From the NCBI GenBank assembly GCA_963662965.1, contig OY759970.1, forward strand, positions 868,001 to 932,000: DNA of 64,000 nt. The letters run 5' to 3'. This document shows positions 46,693-54,177 of this stretch, one piece after another. Source of the DNA: DTWD01 sp963662965. Its GTDB lineage: Bacteria > Acidobacteriota > Vicinamibacteria > Vicinamibacterales > UBA8438. The notes beneath the pieces are model-generated. The model was not told the DNA's origin. It saw only the letters and a list, made by a program, of their open reading frames with translations, and did not search any database. How positions within the stretch are numbered: position 1 is the stretch's first letter; every line of letters begins with the position of its first letter. Position numbers and translations under genes: made by a program.

Positions 46693-47133
46693 GTGCTCCG
46701 GGAGTTCGTTGATATTTTATCGCGTGGCTGCCACCTCCGCTGCCCGTGCTGCGGCTACGGGCGGCTCTTCAAGTCCTTTGCCACAATGCATGAACGCTGC
46801 GCCGGTTGTGACGAGCGTTTCGAACGCGAACCCGGTCAGTGGTTCGGCGCGGTCTATATCAATCTCGGTCTCACGCTCGGATTCTCGGTGGCCGGGTATC
46901 TGGCGCTGCAAACCTTCACAGCGATCACCCCGGCCGAGCAGGCGACAATCTGGACAGCGGTCGCGGCCGCGGGACCGTTCGTCTTCTATCGTCTCTCGAA
47001 GGGCCTGTGGGTCAGCGTCGTCTTCTTGGGCGAAGGACTCTACGTCCGGTGGCCGAGCCCGGCTGAGGACCTGACTTCCCGTGGCCGAACCGGCAGACGC
47101 GCCGCCCCCCGGCAGCCCCACCCCGTCCCGTAG
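46693..47133 (+). CDS. DUF983 zinc-ribbon membrane protein
   Basis: 146 residues from GTG 46693 with AAGGAG 8 bases upstream. The N-terminal zinc ribbon is RCPCCGYGRLF...CAGCDERF. The family motif EPGQWFGAVYINLGLTLGF starts the first of two membrane helices, and SKGLWVSVVFLGEG is in the second. Function unknown; in alphaproteobacteria DUF983 genes often neighbour cytochrome oxidase assembly genes, which is not the case here. The 3' end overlaps the MFS gene by 53 bases. Confidence 0.82.
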   Translation: MLREFVDILSRGCHLRCPCCGYGRLFKSFATMHERCAGCDERFEREPGQWFGAVYINLGLTLGFSVAGYLALQTFTAITPAEQATIWTAVAAAGPFVFYRLSKGLWVSVVFLGEGLYVRWPSPAEDLTSRGRTGRRAAPRQPHPVP

Positions 47134-48355
47134 CGACCCGCGTCTTGCGGCGCGCGCCTCGGCCGTCCTGTTGCGTCTCGGCGAAGCCTTTACCTACCCC
47201 GCCTTCCGGAACGTGTGGAGCGCCGCGTTCACATCGGCGGTCGGCACCTGGATGCAGCGCTTTGCGCAGCAGTGGCTCATCTTCACCCTGACCGGCTCGG
47301 CGTTCTATCTCGGCCTTGATACCTTCGTCGGCAACCTCCCGCTCCTGCTCTTCACGCTGATCGGCGGCGTCGTCGCCGACCGCTACGACCGGCGGTACCT
47401 GCTCATGGGGTCGCAGATCCTGCAGATGCTCTGCGCGCTCACCCTCACGGCGCTCGTGCTCACCGATACGGTGCGCCTTCGCTACATCCTGGCGCTGTCG
47501 TTCGCGACTGGTTCGGCGCAGGCGTTCGGCGGACCGGCGTTCCAGTCGCTCCTGCCGGCGCTCGTCCCGCGAAAGACGCTCCCGAATGCCGTCGCCTTGA
47601 ACTCGATCCAGTTCAACCTCGCCCAGTCGGTCGGGCCGCTCATCGGCGGCTTCATCTTTACGACGCTCGGGCTCGTCGCCTGCTTTGGCTTGAACGGCGC
47701 GTCGTTTCTCGTCGTGGTAGCGGTGCTGGCGTTTGTCTCCGTGCCACCCCCGAATCGGGCGACCCGGCGCCCGGTGGTCGAGGAGCTCAAGGGCGGGCTG
47801 CTCTATGTCCGGCGCGGCGGCGCTTTGCTGACCCTGACGGTGCTGGCAGTGGCGACGACCTCCCTGGGACTCCCCATTCGGGCCTTCCTGCCGGTGTTCG
47901 CCGGTGACCCCACGACACTGAGCCAAATGATGACCGCGCTCGGCACCGGGGCGGTGGTCGGGGCGCTCGTGGTGGCATGGCTCGGCAGCTTCGACCGGAT
48001 GGGACTGACCTTGCTCTCGGTGCTCGCGGCGTTTGGCGTGTTGATCGCGGCGTTCGCCCTCGTACCGGTCGGCCCGCTCAGCTACGTCCTCCTGTTTCTT
48101 GCCGGCGCCGCGCTGCTCATCGTGTTCTCCCTCACCGCGTCGCTGGTCCAGCTGACGGTCCCGGACGAGCTGCGTGGCCGCGTGATGAGCATCTATCTGA
48201 TGGCGTTTCGTGGCGGGATGCCGATTGGGAGCCTCGTGAGCGGCTACTTCACCACCCTGGCGTCAACCGAAGCGGTGATTGCGGTGAACGGGGGCCTGCT
48301 GACACTGGTGGCCGTGTACTTCCTCGTTCGGAGCCACGGCGTGCGGGAGTTGTAG
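47081..48355 (+). CDS. MFS exporter (EntS/MFS_3-like)
   Basis: 424 residues from GTG 47081, twelve predicted helices. The start region TYPAFRNVWSAAFTSAVGTW, the A-motif GGVVADRYDRRYLL and the second-half motif VPDELRGRVMSIYLMAFRGG place it in the multidrug/siderophore exporter group. A proline-rich cytoplasmic N terminus of about 30 residues precedes helix 1. Substrate unknown. It is convergent with the redoxin gene across a family-A repeat. Confidence 0.85.
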   Translation: MAEPADAPPPGSPTPSRSDPRLAARASAVLLRLGEAFTYPAFRNVWSAAFTSAVGTWMQRFAQQWLIFTLTGSAFYLGLDTFVGNLPLLLFTLIGGVVADRYDRRYLLMGSQILQMLCALTLTALVLTDTVRLRYILALSFATGSAQAFGGPAFQSLLPALVPRKTLPNAVALNSIQFNLAQSVGPLIGGFIFTTLGLVACFGLNGASFLVVVAVLAFVSVPPPNRATRRPVVEELKGGLLYVRRGGALLTLTVLAVATTSLGLPIRAFLPVFAGDPTTLSQMMTALGTGAVVGALVVAWLGSFDRMGLTLLSVLAAFGVLIAAFALVPVGPLSYVLLFLAGAALLIVFSLTASLVQLTVPDELRGRVMSIYLMAFRGGMPIGSLVSGYFTTLASTEAVIAVNGGLLTLVAVYFLVRSHGVREL

Positions 48356-48360
48356 CGGCT

Positions 48361-48478
48361 TAGCTTAGTCGGGGCTGGCTGCCCCGAACCCCGCCGCCGG
48401 CACTCGCGGGGACCCCGAAAGCCTCACTCCGTGCCGGCGAGGGCGCGCCGTGCGCGCCCTCGCTCAGAGGCCTCCCTC
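48361..48478 (+). repeat. dispersed palindromic repeat family A, copy 2
   Basis: GGGGCTGGCTGCCCC then GAACCCCGCCGCCGGCACTC, GCGGGGACCCC, CACTCCGTGCCGGCGAGGGC and GCGCGCCGTGCGCGC. It occupies the gap between the convergent MFS and redoxin genes and may act as a two-way terminator. Confidence 0.8.
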
Positions 48479-48483
48479 GGGAG

Positions 48484-49551
48484 TCAATCTCGAATCAGCG
48501 GTCGCCAGTTGAGCTCCCAGCTGAGCGGGATCTCGGCCGGCACGTAGCAAATCGCGTCGTCGCACGCCTGATATTCCAGTACCCCTTCCAGTCGCACCGT
48601 CGCGTTCGGCTCCGCCGCGAGCGCCCCGATGTCCTGACTCATTGGAATCGTCACGTCCTGCACGATCCGGAACGGCGTCTGGTACACCGGGACCGTCTCA
48701 TCGAGCGGCTCGAAGTGGTAGGTCTCGGAGGCCGGATAGCTGACCTCGTGGCTCTGGAGGAAATCGGGCGCGGTCATCCGTAAACGGATGACCTGATACG
48801 AATGGTCGCCCGGCGCGTAGACGTGCATGTCGGCCTTCGGCGTGACGTCGACGACGAGTGAAAACCGATTCCCCGGCGCGACCGTGTCGTCGGTCGCCCA
48901 CGCCGTCGCCTCGAGATGGTCGGTCGTCGCGCGCATCGCCGCGCGATCGGTGCCGGCCATCGGATCGCCGAGTCGGAGGACAATGCTGGAAACGGTCGAG
49001 CGCTCCTGGTAGGCCGCCTCGAAGAACCGTTCCTCGACTCGGCCGTCGGTGTCGAGGATGAACGTCCCGGGATGCGGCACGCCGTAGAACCGCTCCATCA
49101 TGGCGCGCCGCTCTTCCGGCGCGTTGGCTGGATTCATCCCCTCGTTGAGGAGGCTGTACGCCTTGATGGTCGACGACCCCTCGTCCGAGAGCAGCGGGAA
49201 ATCGATGCCGCGCGCGCGGGCGAAACCGGCGAGGGTCTCGACCGGATCATAGGTAATGACGGCGAGACCGATACCGCGCGCCTGAAGATCCGCATAGCGA
49301 CTTTGTAGCTCCACGAGCTGCGTCTTGCAGTACGGTCACCAATCTGCGGAACGGCTGAAGACGAGCATCAGGCCGTTCGGGCCGATCAACGACGCGAGGT
49401 CACGCGTCTCCCCCGCCTGATCAGTGAGCGAGAATGACGGCACCTCGTTGCCTACTTGCGGTCCCAACTGGTCGACGTCGGGCAGCGGCCCTTGGGCACC
49501 AACTGCGATCGCGACCGTCAGGACGGCCGCGGCGATTCGAGCGGTTCTCAT
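48484..49551 (-). CDS. secreted redoxin with selenocysteine-type UxxC site fused to a DsbD-alpha-like domain
   Basis: 355 codons from ATG 49551. A signal peptide (MRTARIAAAVLTVAIAVGAQ) is followed by a TlpA/AhpC-like thioredoxin fold starting VGNEVPSFSLTDQAG. After MLVFSRSADW (Trp 71) the codon is TGA (49336-49338), then PYCKTQLVELQ, so the site reads W-x-P-Y-C with TGA replacing the first redox cysteine. The same frame continues without break through LAVITYDPVETLAGFARARG and GVPHPGTFILDTDGRVEERF to a second domain of about 150 residues resembling DsbD-alpha, with the pair ACDDAICYVP (Cys 330 and 335). The start is fixed by AGGAGG 6 bases upstream. A stem-loop after the TGA fits a bacterial SECIS. 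Best reading: a periplasmic thiol/selenol oxidoreductase or peroxiredoxin-like protein. Alternatives: nonsense mutation or base error. Confidence 0.8.
49307..49319 (-). promoter_or_regulatory. candidate bacterial SECIS stem-loop
   Basis: Minus-strand AGCTC-GTG-GAGCT: a perfect 5-bp stem with loop GTG. The loop guanosine is 21 bases after the TGA, within the usual 16-37 base window for SelB-bound SECIS loops that begin with G. A possible lower stem ACT/AGT extends it. Confidence 0.55.
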
Positions 49552-49557
49552 CGAGAT

Positions 49558-49563
49558 CCTCCT
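49558..49563 (-). promoter_or_regulatory. Shine-Dalgarno AGGAGG of the redoxin gene
   Basis: Minus-strand TAGGAGGATCTCG then ATG 49551. The 6-base spacer and perfect hexamer fix the start upstream of the TGA. The possible restart after the TGA (GTG 49314) has no comparable site. Confidence 0.85.
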
Positions 49564-49617
49564 ACGTTTTGACGCCGAGCTGGCGGCTGCCGTTTCATAA
49601 TACCGGGTGGACGCCCG

Positions 49618-50328
49618 ATGATTGTGAGACGCGAACGCGACAGCTTGGTCCTCGTCACGCAGCCCGAGCATGCGGCGCTGTCGGGACGAATCATGGCTGA
49701 ATGGCAAGCCGACGGTCTCCTCGCCCACGCACGGCGTGAAACCGTGCTCCTGGCGACCCGCGAGCACGACATCGGGTGGCAGCCGGTGGACGCGCGCCCC
49801 ACGGTCGACACCGAGAGTGGTCAGCCCCACCATTTCATGACGGCACCGGACGCGACCAAACGTGGCATCTGGCCACGCGGCGTCACCCAACTCGAGCTGC
49901 GGGATTCCGCGGCCGCCGGGCTCGTGGCCCAGCACGCCCTCACCGTGCTCGACCGCCAACCGTCCGAGGCGTGGCAGCGCTTCTTCTCGGCGATGGAGGC
50001 GGAGCGAGATCGGATCGTGGCGAGCGGCGCGTTTGACGGTAGTCTCGACGCGCTGCTGAGCGATTATCGATTCGTCCTGCTCGGCGACCTCTTGTCGCTC
50101 GTGTTCTGCTGCGGATGGCGCGAGCCCTTCGGCCGTGATGGCTACGACATCACTCTTCACGGCGATCACCTCGTGGTCCATCCGGATCCGTTTGGCGGTC
50201 GCATTGTCGAGCTGGCCGTGGAGGCGCGACGCATTCCAGCGCGGCGGTACGCATCCGAGGACGACCTGCACCGCACGCTCGATGCGGCATCGCGGGTCAT
50301 GATCCGGGGAGACGCCAGCGGCCACTAG
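49618..50328 (+). CDS. DUF3891 protein
   Basis: 236 residues matching DUF3891: VLVTQPEHAALSGRIMAEW, LLATREHDIGWQPVDARP, then FVLLGDLLSLVFCCGWREPF. The histidine-rich REHDIGW and QPEH motifs suggest a metal site. Function unknown. It is divergent from the redoxin gene. A shared symmetrical -10 region (ATAATA/TATTAT near 49598-49603) lies between them. Confidence 0.82.
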   Translation: MIVRRERDSLVLVTQPEHAALSGRIMAEWQADGLLAHARRETVLLATREHDIGWQPVDARPTVDTESGQPHHFMTAPDATKRGIWPRGVTQLELRDSAAAGLVAQHALTVLDRQPSEAWQRFFSAMEAERDRIVASGAFDGSLDALLSDYRFVLLGDLLSLVFCCGWREPFGRDGYDITLHGDHLVVHPDPFGGRIVELAVEARRIPARRYASEDDLHRTLDAASRVMIRGDASGH

Positions 50329-50329
50329 A

Positions 50330-51628
50330 ATGGTGCCGATGTTGAGGAGCCCGTGGCGAAAGTCACGCTGCATTCGACCGGCGAGGCATCCCGCAAGGGC
50401 CGGCGCTGCGACCCCATTCAGTGGGGTCACAGATGCCCAATCTGCTCCCTCGTCTCGCCTTGCACTGGCTGAGCGCAACCTCGATCTACGGGGGTCTCGG
50501 TGCGACGCGCGACTTTCGCCACGAACTCCTAAAAGCTCGCGCGGACGGATCGGGCTCGCGCTGACCTTGCTTGCCGTCTGGCTGTCCACCGCGACCGGTG
50601 CTCACGAAATCGAAAACACGCACGTCCTAGTCAGCTTTCTGCCCGACGACACCTATCAGGTCGACGTCATCAACGACGCTGACTGGATGTGGATGCAGCT
50701 GAATCCGAACGCGCTGGAGCTCCCGCCGGTCGACGACCGCGACGCGCAGCTGTCGACGCTCGCGACGACGTTCACCGACGGCGTGACCGTTGTGTTCGAC
50801 GGGGCCCCGGTCACACCATCGACCGTCGCCTACCTGCCACCGATCGAGCGCAACCGATCCGCGCCGATGGGACTGGCCGAACCGGGCGTGATGCGGTTGT
50901 CCGGTCCGGTGCCGAGCGCCGCGACGACATTTCAGTTCGGCTACGACCGCGTGGTCGACGAGTACCCGATGACCGTAGCGCCCGCCGTCGGCGAGCCGGT
51001 CACGCGCTGGCTACTCGCCGCGCAGCTCAGCGAGACGTTTGAGTTGGGGGCCTTGACGCCACTGACTCGCTTCCAAGTAGCGGTGCAGTACCTCAGCCTC
51101 GGCTTCACGCACATCCTACCGAAGGGGATCGACCACATCCTCTTCGTCCTCGGCCTGTTCTTGTTGAGCACAAAGATCAAGCCGCTCCTGTTCCAAGTCA
51201 CCGCGTTCACGGTGGCCCACACCCTGACCCTCGCGCTGACGATTTATGGTGTGTTCGCGCTGGCGCCAGCGATCGTCGAGCCCTTGATCGCGTTGTCGAT
51301 CGCGTATGTCGCGGTGGAGAATCTCGTCACCACCCAGCTCCAGCCGTGGCGCGTGGCGCTCGTGTTCGCGTTCGGGCTCCTGCACGGCATGGGGTTCGCC
51401 GGCGTGCTCGCCGACCTCGGCCTCCCGCGGTCGGAGTTCATCACCGCGCTCCTGACCTTCAACGTCGGCGTTGAACTCGGACAACTTACGGTGATTGCCG
51501 CCGCGTTCGTCGCCGTGATCGGATACCGGGATCGGTCGTGGTACAGAACCCGGGTCGTGATGCCGGCGTCGCTCGCCATCGCCACCGTTGGTCTCTACTG
51601 GACGGTGGAACGTGTCTGGCTCGGCTAG
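50330..51628 (+). CDS. HupE/UreJ-like membrane protein
   Basis: The conserved product begins with a signal (LALTLLAVWLSTATGAHE) and a periplasmic domain of about 150 residues. A HupE/UreJ_2 membrane domain follows: YLSLGFTHILPKGIDHILFV, TAFTVAHTLTLALTIYG and FAFGLLHGMGFAGVLADLGL, with the conserved histidines that suggest metal (Ni/Co) transport. The true start is uncertain: the first 80 codons are basic and non-conserved, there is no ATG near the signal peptide, and TTG 50567 is a candidate. It is convergent with the PHP gene across a 537-base repeat-filled gap. Confidence 0.75.
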   Translation: MVPMLRSPWRKSRCIRPARHPARAGAATPFSGVTDAQSAPSSRLALAERNLDLRGSRCDARLSPRTPKSSRGRIGLALTLLAVWLSTATGAHEIENTHVLVSFLPDDTYQVDVINDADWMWMQLNPNALELPPVDDRDAQLSTLATTFTDGVTVVFDGAPVTPSTVAYLPPIERNRSAPMGLAEPGVMRLSGPVPSAATTFQFGYDRVVDEYPMTVAPAVGEPVTRWLLAAQLSETFELGALTPLTRFQVAVQYLSLGFTHILPKGIDHILFVLGLFLLSTKIKPLLFQVTAFTVAHTLTLALTIYGVFALAPAIVEPLIALSIAYVAVENLVTTQLQPWRVALVFAFGLLHGMGFAGVLADLGLPRSEFITALLTFNVGVELGQLTVIAAAFVAVIGYRDRSWYRTRVVMPASLAIATVGLYWTVERVWLG

Positions 51629-51639
51629 CGCGCGTTTCA

Positions 51640-51720
51640 CCTGCGTGTCGCAGTTCGATCGGCTCGAGACAGGTTCGGAACGACTTCGGCGAGCGAGCGG
51701 CCCAGCACTGGTCTCTCTCG
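51640..51720 (+). repeat. dispersed repeat family B, copy 2
   Basis: AGGTTCGGAACGACTTCGGC, GAGCGAGCGGCCCAGCACTG, then GTCTCTCTC. Shares its first 60 bases with 35281-35344 and its last 50 with 54096-54170. Confidence 0.8.
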
Positions 51721-51734
51721 GAATCCGCGTCGTC

Positions 51735-51835
51735 CTTTAGACGGGGCCTGCGGCCCCGAACCCCGCTGCCGGCACTCGCGGGGGGCCCCCTCGCCCCACT
51801 CCGGGTCCGGCGGGGGCGCGCCCTGATCGTACCTA
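51735..51835 (+). repeat. dispersed palindromic repeat family A, copy 3
   Basis: AGACGGGGCCTGCGGCCCCG, AACCCCGCTGCCGGCACTCG and a downstream GCGCGCCCTGATCGTAC end. Nested between a family-B unit and the family-C unit. The rest of the gap (51836-51979) is GC-rich sequence with no gene seen. Confidence 0.8.
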
Positions 51836-51979
51836 GCAACACCTGGCCGCTTCTCACCACGCGAGCGAACGGAGTGGGGCATTCGGGGCCCCGCGAGAGA
51901 GCGAGCGAGGGGGTCTGGGGGAAGCGCGTGAAGCTAGGCCATGTCGACCCGAGCGCGATATTCACCCAGTCTGAACAGG

Positions 51980-52154
51980 GGCACGCGCCGCCCCTGACCA
52001 GCTGTTGCTCGCTGCGTGAAGGGTTCCGCCTGCGGTCGGAGGCGAAGTTTTCCGGCGGGCCGATCTGGCGTCCGGAGTGACGCCCCGGCCGTGGCGACTG
52101 CACGCCTGCCGCGGGACATACGCGCCCGCTACGCACTAACGAAATGGCGTTAGT
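51980..52154 (+). repeat. dispersed repeat family C, copy 2 (175 bp)
   Basis: Gap-free match to 35501-35675. It ends in a 7-base palindrome ACTAACG...CGTTAGT. Just upstream, GATATTCACCCAGTCTGA resembles GATATTCCCCCAGTCTGA at the end of the family-A copy at 62391. Confidence 0.8.
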
Positions 52155-52165
52155 AGCTCCCCCCC

Positions 52166-52891
52166 CTATTCTTGCCAACCACGTCGACCATGCACCGCCT
52201 CGTGCCGGTGTGTCCATCTGCCGATCGCACCGCTCGGAAACAGCTTCGCGAGTATCAGACCCAGCTGCACCGTCCCGAGCGGCTTCGACTCGACCGTCAC
52301 CGCCCCGTCGCGAATCGCGGCGCAAATAGCGTCGGGCTCGGCAGGGGCGTCGACCAGCGAATACGTGTGACCCAGTTGCGCCAACCGATGGACATCGGCA
52401 TTCCCCACCATCGGCTTCCGGTGTTCCCTGGCCCATCGCTCGGCCGCGGTGTTGAAGTTGACGAGCCGGGAATACAACGTGCTGTGCTCGACCGCGTCGA
52501 ACAGATTGGCGTAGCGGTCGAGCCGGTGGCGGAGGCAGCACGAGAGCGGAAAGAAGGGATGCGGCGCCACGACGAGCCCGGTCGGCACATCGGACTTGAG
52601 CCGACCAATCCCTTCGAACGTGTCAATAGTCTCCGCACGAGCGTCCTCCGGAAAGTTGAGCAGCAAGACGTGGCAACCATCGATGGTCCGCTCGACGCCC
52701 GGGATGAGCACGACCCCGCGGTCGGCGGCGTAGGCGCGCAACGGATCAACCTCGAGCTGCTTGTCGTGAAGGGTGATCGCCAGCGCGTGGTAGCCCAGCG
52801 CGGCGGCGCGGTCGATCAGCTCGGGTGCGCTGTGCGGGATGTAGTCGGACGGGTCGTCCGCGGTGTGGGTGTGGAGCTCGACCTTGAGCAT
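52166..52891 (-). CDS. PHP-domain phosphoesterase
   Basis: 241 residues. PHP metal-binding motifs are present: VELHTHTADDPSDYIPHS, ALAITLHDKQL, LIPGVERTIDGCHVLLLNFP, VVAPHPFFP and GNADVHRLAQLG. It is a trinuclear-metal hydrolase acting on phosphoesters such as nucleotides or polyphosphorylated small molecules. The exact substrate is unknown. It is divergent from chrA. Confidence 0.88.
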   Translation of the reverse strand: MLKVELHTHTADDPSDYIPHSAPELIDRAAALGYHALAITLHDKQLEVDPLRAYAADRGVVLIPGVERTIDGCHVLLLNFPEDARAETIDTFEGIGRLKSDVPTGLVVAPHPFFPLSCCLRHRLDRYANLFDAVEHSTLYSRLVNFNTAAERWAREHRKPMVGNADVHRLAQLGHTYSLVDAPAEPDAICAAIRDGAVTVESKPLGTVQLGLILAKLFPSGAIGRWTHRHEAVHGRRGWQE

Positions 52892-52947
52892 GCGCCACTC
52901 TATTGTGGCCCACGCCCCTTCATGCGGACCAGCGACCGATCCATATG

Positions 52948-52953
52948 TAGAAT
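52948..52953 (+). promoter_or_regulatory. -10 box TAGAAT for chrA
   Basis: TAGAAT ends 6 bases before the GTG at 52960, so the chrA message is probably leaderless. Confidence 0.45.
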
Positions 52954-52959
52954 CGCGGC

Positions 52960-54102
52960 GTGACGCGCACGCCGCTCGCCGATCTCGCCACGCTCTTTCT
53001 ACGCCTCGGCGTTACCGCCTTCGGCGGCCCGGCCGCGCACGTCGCGATGATGCGTGACGAGGTGGTCGAGCGACGCAAGTGGCTCACGGACGGCGAGTTC
53101 CTCGACCTTCTCGCGGCGACCAACTTGATTCCCGGCCCCAACTCCACCGAGATGGCGATTCATCTCGGCTACCGGCGCGGCGGCGGGACCGGCCTCGTCG
53201 TCGCCGGCGTCTGCTTCATCTTGCCGGCGTCGCTCATCGTCGGAGGCATCGCCTGGGCCTACCTGAGATATGGCGACACGCCGCAGGTCGACTGGTTGAT
53301 GTACGGGATCGGGCCGGTCGTGATTGCCATCATCCTCCAGGCGGTCCTGAAGCTCGGCCAGAGCGCCATTCGCCGTCCGTCCCATGCCCTGCTTGGCGTC
53401 GCGGTGGTGGCGCTCGCCTTGTCGGGCGTCAACGCACTGGCGCTGCTGGCCGGCGGCGCGGCCGTTGGCCTCGCGTGGACCGTCGCACACCCCACCGGCG
53501 CGACACTCGCGGCGGGGTTGGCTGTCGCCACGACCGCGTTGAGTGCGGCGGCGCAGGCGACTGCCGCCGACCCGGTCCCGTTCACCCTCACACGACTGAC
53601 GCTCTTTTTCGCCAAGGTCGGTTCGGTGCTGTTTGGCAGCGGCTACGTCCTCGTCGCCTTCCTGCGTGCCGACCTGACCGAGCGATGGGGGTGGTTGACC
53701 GATCAACAGCTGATTGATGCGATCACGGTCGGACAGGTGACGCCGGGACCGGTCTTCACCACCGCCACGTTCATCGGCTATCTGCTCGGCGGCTGGCTCG
53801 GAGCGGTCTTGGCGACGGTCGCGATCTTCACGCCCGGTTTCGTCTTCGTCGCCATCAGTCAACCGCTGATCCCGCGCCTCCGCGCCTCGCGGTTGCTGAG
53901 CCGAGTGCTCGACGGCGTCGTCGTCGCGTCATTCGGCCTGATGGTCGCCGTAGCGTGGCAGCTGGCGCGTGCCGCCGTCGTCGACATCCCCACGGTCATC
54001 ATCAGCGTCGCGGCGGCCGGCGCGCTCCTCGCATGGAAGCCAAACTCGACGTGGCTCATTCTGGGAGGAGCCGCAGCCGGATGGCTTCTGCGGAGCGGCT
54101 AA
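52960..54102 (+). CDS. chrA: chromate transporter ChrA (two-domain)
   Basis: 380 residues from GTG 52960. It is a CHR-superfamily efflux protein with two homologous halves. The first shows LRLGVTAFGGPAAHVAMMRD, LAATNLIPGPNSTEMAIHLG and the second FFAKVGSVLFGSGYVLVAFL, AITVGQVTPGPVFTTATFIG. The long form is associated with chromate resistance in proteobacteria. No chrB regulator is present. Convergent with the membrane glycosyltransferase-like gene. Confidence 0.9.
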   Translation: MTRTPLADLATLFLRLGVTAFGGPAAHVAMMRDEVVERRKWLTDGEFLDLLAATNLIPGPNSTEMAIHLGYRRGGGTGLVVAGVCFILPASLIVGGIAWAYLRYGDTPQVDWLMYGIGPVVIAIILQAVLKLGQSAIRRPSHALLGVAVVALALSGVNALALLAGGAAVGLAWTVAHPTGATLAAGLAVATTALSAAAQATAADPVPFTLTRLTLFFAKVGSVLFGSGYVLVAFLRADLTERWGWLTDQQLIDAITVGQVTPGPVFTTATFIGYLLGGWLGAVLATVAIFTPGFVFVAISQPLIPRLRASRLLSRVLDGVVVASFGLMVAVAWQLARAAVVDIPTVIISVAAAGALLAWKPNSTWLILGGAAAGWLLRSG

Positions 54103-54170
54103 GGGCAGGTTCGGCACGGTATCGGCAAGCGAGCGGCCCAGCACTGGTCTCTCCGCACCACGCACCCGCA
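54096..54170 (+). repeat. dispersed repeat family B, copy 3
   Basis: AGGTTCGGCACGGTATCGGC then AAGCGAGCGGCCCAGCACTG, GTCTCTCCG. It lies between convergent chrA and the 54178 gene and includes the last codons of chrA. Confidence 0.75.
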
Positions 54171-54177
54171 ACGTGCG

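Noticed and set aside
51629..52165. Insertion sequence in the 537-base gap
   Set aside because: No transposase frame or terminal inverted repeats bounding the whole gap; contents are explained by repeat families A, B and C.
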